Source of the DNA: Dehalobacter sp. CP
Lineage (GTDB): Bacteria > Bacillota_B > Desulfitobacteriia > Desulfitobacteriales > Syntrophobotulaceae
DNA length: 64,000 bases
Direction of reading: 5' to 3'
Assembly (NCBI GenBank): GCA_009910795.1
Contig: VMEE01000093.1
Coordinates: 153,759 to 217,758, forward strand
Every line of letters begins with the position of its first letter. Position 1 is the stretch's first letter. The notes under the pieces are model-generated. The model was not told the DNA's origin, did no database searches, and worked only from the letters and a program-made list of their open reading frames with translations. The translations under genes were made by a program, and so were the position numbers. Shown here in pieces: positions 62,829 to 64,000 of the stretch.

Positions 62829-63068
62829 TCATACGGTTAAGCCCTTGAAAAATTCCTCATAATCAACATTGAGAATCTCTTTTAATAAAATAAGGTCGCT
62901 GACATAGATGTTCCTGACTCCTTGCTCAATATGGGCATAATTGGCTCTTGACATGGAACGGCCTAATAATTGCAGCTTGGTTATCATATCAGTTTGTGAA
63001 TAGTTCCGGCTTTTTCTCAAACGTTGAATATTCACGCCAATGTGTACATCTTGTAATAATTTTTGCAT
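62829..63068 (-). CDS. XRE-family repressor
   Basis: 79-residue helix-turn-helix protein: NIQRLRKSRNYSQTDMITKL and RANYAHIEQGVRNIYVSDLI. AGGAGGAG precedes ATG 63068. Two matching palindromes upstream (63088 and 63142) are probably its own operators. It may control the divergent small gene at 63249, or the hsd operon end. Confidence 0.85.
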   Translation of the reverse strand: MQKLLQDVHIGVNIQRLRKSRNYSQTDMITKLQLLGRSMSRANYAHIEQGVRNIYVSDLILLKEILNVDYEEFFKGLTV

Positions 63069-63087
63069 TGCACGCTCCTCCTGTTAC

Positions 63088-63103
63088 GATACTATATAGT
63101 ATC
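63088..63103. promoter_or_regulatory. Perfect palindrome, probable XRE operator 1
   Basis: GATACTATATAGTATC, a perfect 16-base palindrome 19 bases upstream of the XRE start codon. Confidence 0.75.
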
Positions 63104-63141
63104 CTTTTTTATTGATTTTATCAGGAAGAAAAAGTAAAATA

Positions 63142-63157
63142 GATACCGAATGGTATC
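63142..63157. promoter_or_regulatory. Palindrome, probable XRE operator 2
   Basis: GATACCGAATGGTATC shares the GATAC-N6-GTATC pattern with operator 1; 54 bases (about five helical turns) separate their starts, allowing cooperative binding. Confidence 0.7.
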
Positions 63158-63248
63158 GTACGAGAATTATTAATAACCGAACCAAAGGGGTCTGATCCCA
63201 AGGGACCGCAAGAATCTGAAAAATATTCAATTATTAAGGTGATACAAA

Positions 63249-63425
63249 ATGGCGGACTACAAGAAGATGTATATGGAACTGTTCAATAAGGTAGTAACCG
63301 TTATTATTGAGCAGCTGCAGGAGGTTCAGCGGCAAACAGAGCGCATATACATAGAAAGCTCCGAACCAAAAATGATTCTGTTAGCGAGGGAAGATGATGT
63401 GATAAGTTCAGAGCATAAAGAATAA
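63249..63425 (+). CDS. Small phage-like protein (58 aa)
   Basis: 58 residues with the pattern MADYKKMYMELFNKVVTVII and QRQTERIYIESSEPKM, the layout of small proteins widespread in Firmicute phages and integrative elements. AAGGTGATAC precedes ATG 63249. Short amphipathic helix plus acidic tail; function unknown. Its presence suggests that this end of the island derives from a mobile element. Confidence 0.65.
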   Translation: MADYKKMYMELFNKVVTVIIEQLQEVQRQTERIYIESSEPKMILLAREDDVISSEHKE

Positions 63426-63890
63426 GTGGCTTATACTCAAATGGAAAAATTAATTTAACCGGCAGGAAACGAGATATGCCCATCATGGCAGTAAGTTGCT
63501 TGCTTTGCCGGAGCGGAAGGATCAGCTGCCCGATCCCTATTATCTGGAGTGGCATAATCAAAATGTTTATTTGGGGTAGACAAATAATTGTTCATAATTC
63601 TCTTGCTAAACTATCGCCAATGGTATAAAATACCAATAGAACATATGTTCGTAACGAACTGTGAAAGCAACAGTTTCCAGAATGGAAATAGTATAAGAAG
63701 AAGGTTGGTGGAAAGAGAGATATGAACAAATAAATTCCACTCTCAAATCTGTGAACAGGTGGTCTGGCGCAGCTCATTCTGAAATACCCGGTTGAGCTGG
63801 CCTACTGCTTGGCTTACTAAAGGTATCACTGCATATAAGTAATGGAATTTATTAGTTGAATTGTAAGCGTCAAACAGATTCAGACGTGAG
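63426..63890. other. Non-coding segment with relic and possible RNA structure
   Basis: No intact gene seen. Bases about 63458-63580 encode, without a start, LLALPERKDQLPDPYYLEWH NQNVYLG then a stop, probably a gene relic. Bases 63731-63850 contain nested inverted repeats: TAAATTCCA/TGGAATTTA (63731-63739/63842-63850), CAGCTCA/TGAGCTG (63770-63776/63793-63799) and TTACT/AGTAA (63815-63819/63838-63842), which may be a structured RNA. Confidence 0.4.
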
Positions 63891-64000
63891 CTACATTAAA
63901 TCAGGCTCATCCACTCCAAGAAGATCGCAAAGAGCATTGTTAACCATTATCCTAAAATCATCATCAGATATGTTGTTAGCTTGAGCATATTCGAAGACAT
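63891..64000 (-). CDS. C-terminal end of an unidentified protein (cut by window)
   Basis: Minus-strand frame open to the right edge, ending in TAG at 63891-63893. The last about 35 residues end in DFRIMVNNALCDLLGVDEPD LM. The helical, acidic C-terminus is not recognisable. The start lies beyond the window. Confidence 0.6.
   Translation of the reverse strand, partial: VFEYAQANNISDDDFRIMVNNALCDLLGVDEPDLM

Noticed and set aside
1..64000. rRNA, tRNA, integrase or phage structural genes
   Set aside because: None could be found in either strand; the island's boundaries therefore remain undefined.

Overview
The window looks like a piece of chromosome from an anaerobic, endospore-forming Firmicute of the Desulfitobacterium/Desulfosporosinus type (Peptococcaceae in the broad sense). 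The evidence is an alpha/beta-type small acid-soluble spore protein gene, strong AGGAGG ribosome binding sites, many Bacillus/Clostridia families (YkvA, YvlD, TelA, LytR-CpsA-Psr, PadR, HelD), and a respiratory cluster with an NrfD anchor, a TorD chaperone, a polyferredoxin and a NosR/PceC-like flavoprotein. The genus is inference; no rRNA or tRNA gene is present.

Layout. 1-4.2 kb: tail of a molybdoenzyme-type respiratory operon whose catalytic subunit must lie upstream. 4.2-8.2 kb: ferritin-like protein, a surface LCP protein and a DNRLRE-domain protein, with two gene relics (a deleted DNRLRE paralogue and a radical SAM fragment). 8.3-12.4 kb: ECF sigma/anti-sigma pair convergent with a three-gene ABC exporter. 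12.55-14.7 kb: a yybP-ykoY (manganese) riboswitch with its own terminator upstream of a DUF5685/J-domain/zinc-ribbon operon. 14.8-17.3 kb: DUF2975, XRE regulator and DUF4153 operon plus an ABC permease relic. 17.3-26.3 kb: metallophosphoesterase, spore protein, lipoprotein, YkvA-like protein, aldo/keto reductase, a large GGDEF-EAL protein, a heptad-repeat protein and a beta-propeller protein. 26.5-34.9 kb: YbjQ, a yvl-like envelope operon (DUF2089, YvlB-N, YvlD), a membrane/VWA/TelA module, an SDR enzyme and a PadR/DUF2812 pair. 35-49 kb: mixed housekeeping and accessory genes, including a serpin pseudogene and a DUF1848 pseudogene with an internal deletion.

48.9-52.4 kb carries two near-identical type I toxin-antitoxin loci (27-residue holin-like toxin, minus strand; candidate antisense RNA, plus strand) that flank a HelD-type helicase gene as direct repeats, followed by a decayed third copy. 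52.5-63.2 kb is a defence island: remnant of a DUF3427-type helicase next to a NUDIX enzyme, a CBASS pair (CD-NTase plus S-4TM membrane effector), an HNH fragment, and a type I restriction-modification operon hsdM-hsdS-(one-TM protein)-hsdR, then an XRE repressor with two matching palindromic operators. The window ends in a sparsely coding segment and the C-terminal end of a minus-strand gene.

Most notable items: (1) a Mn2+ riboswitch in front of a DUF5685-DnaJ-zinc-ribbon operon that is not one of the well-known Mn exporter families; (2) twin type I toxins whose seven base differences are all synonymous; (3) a membrane-anchored unknown protein inside the hsd operon beside CBASS; (4) repeated signs of local gene decay (seven relics or pseudogenes).
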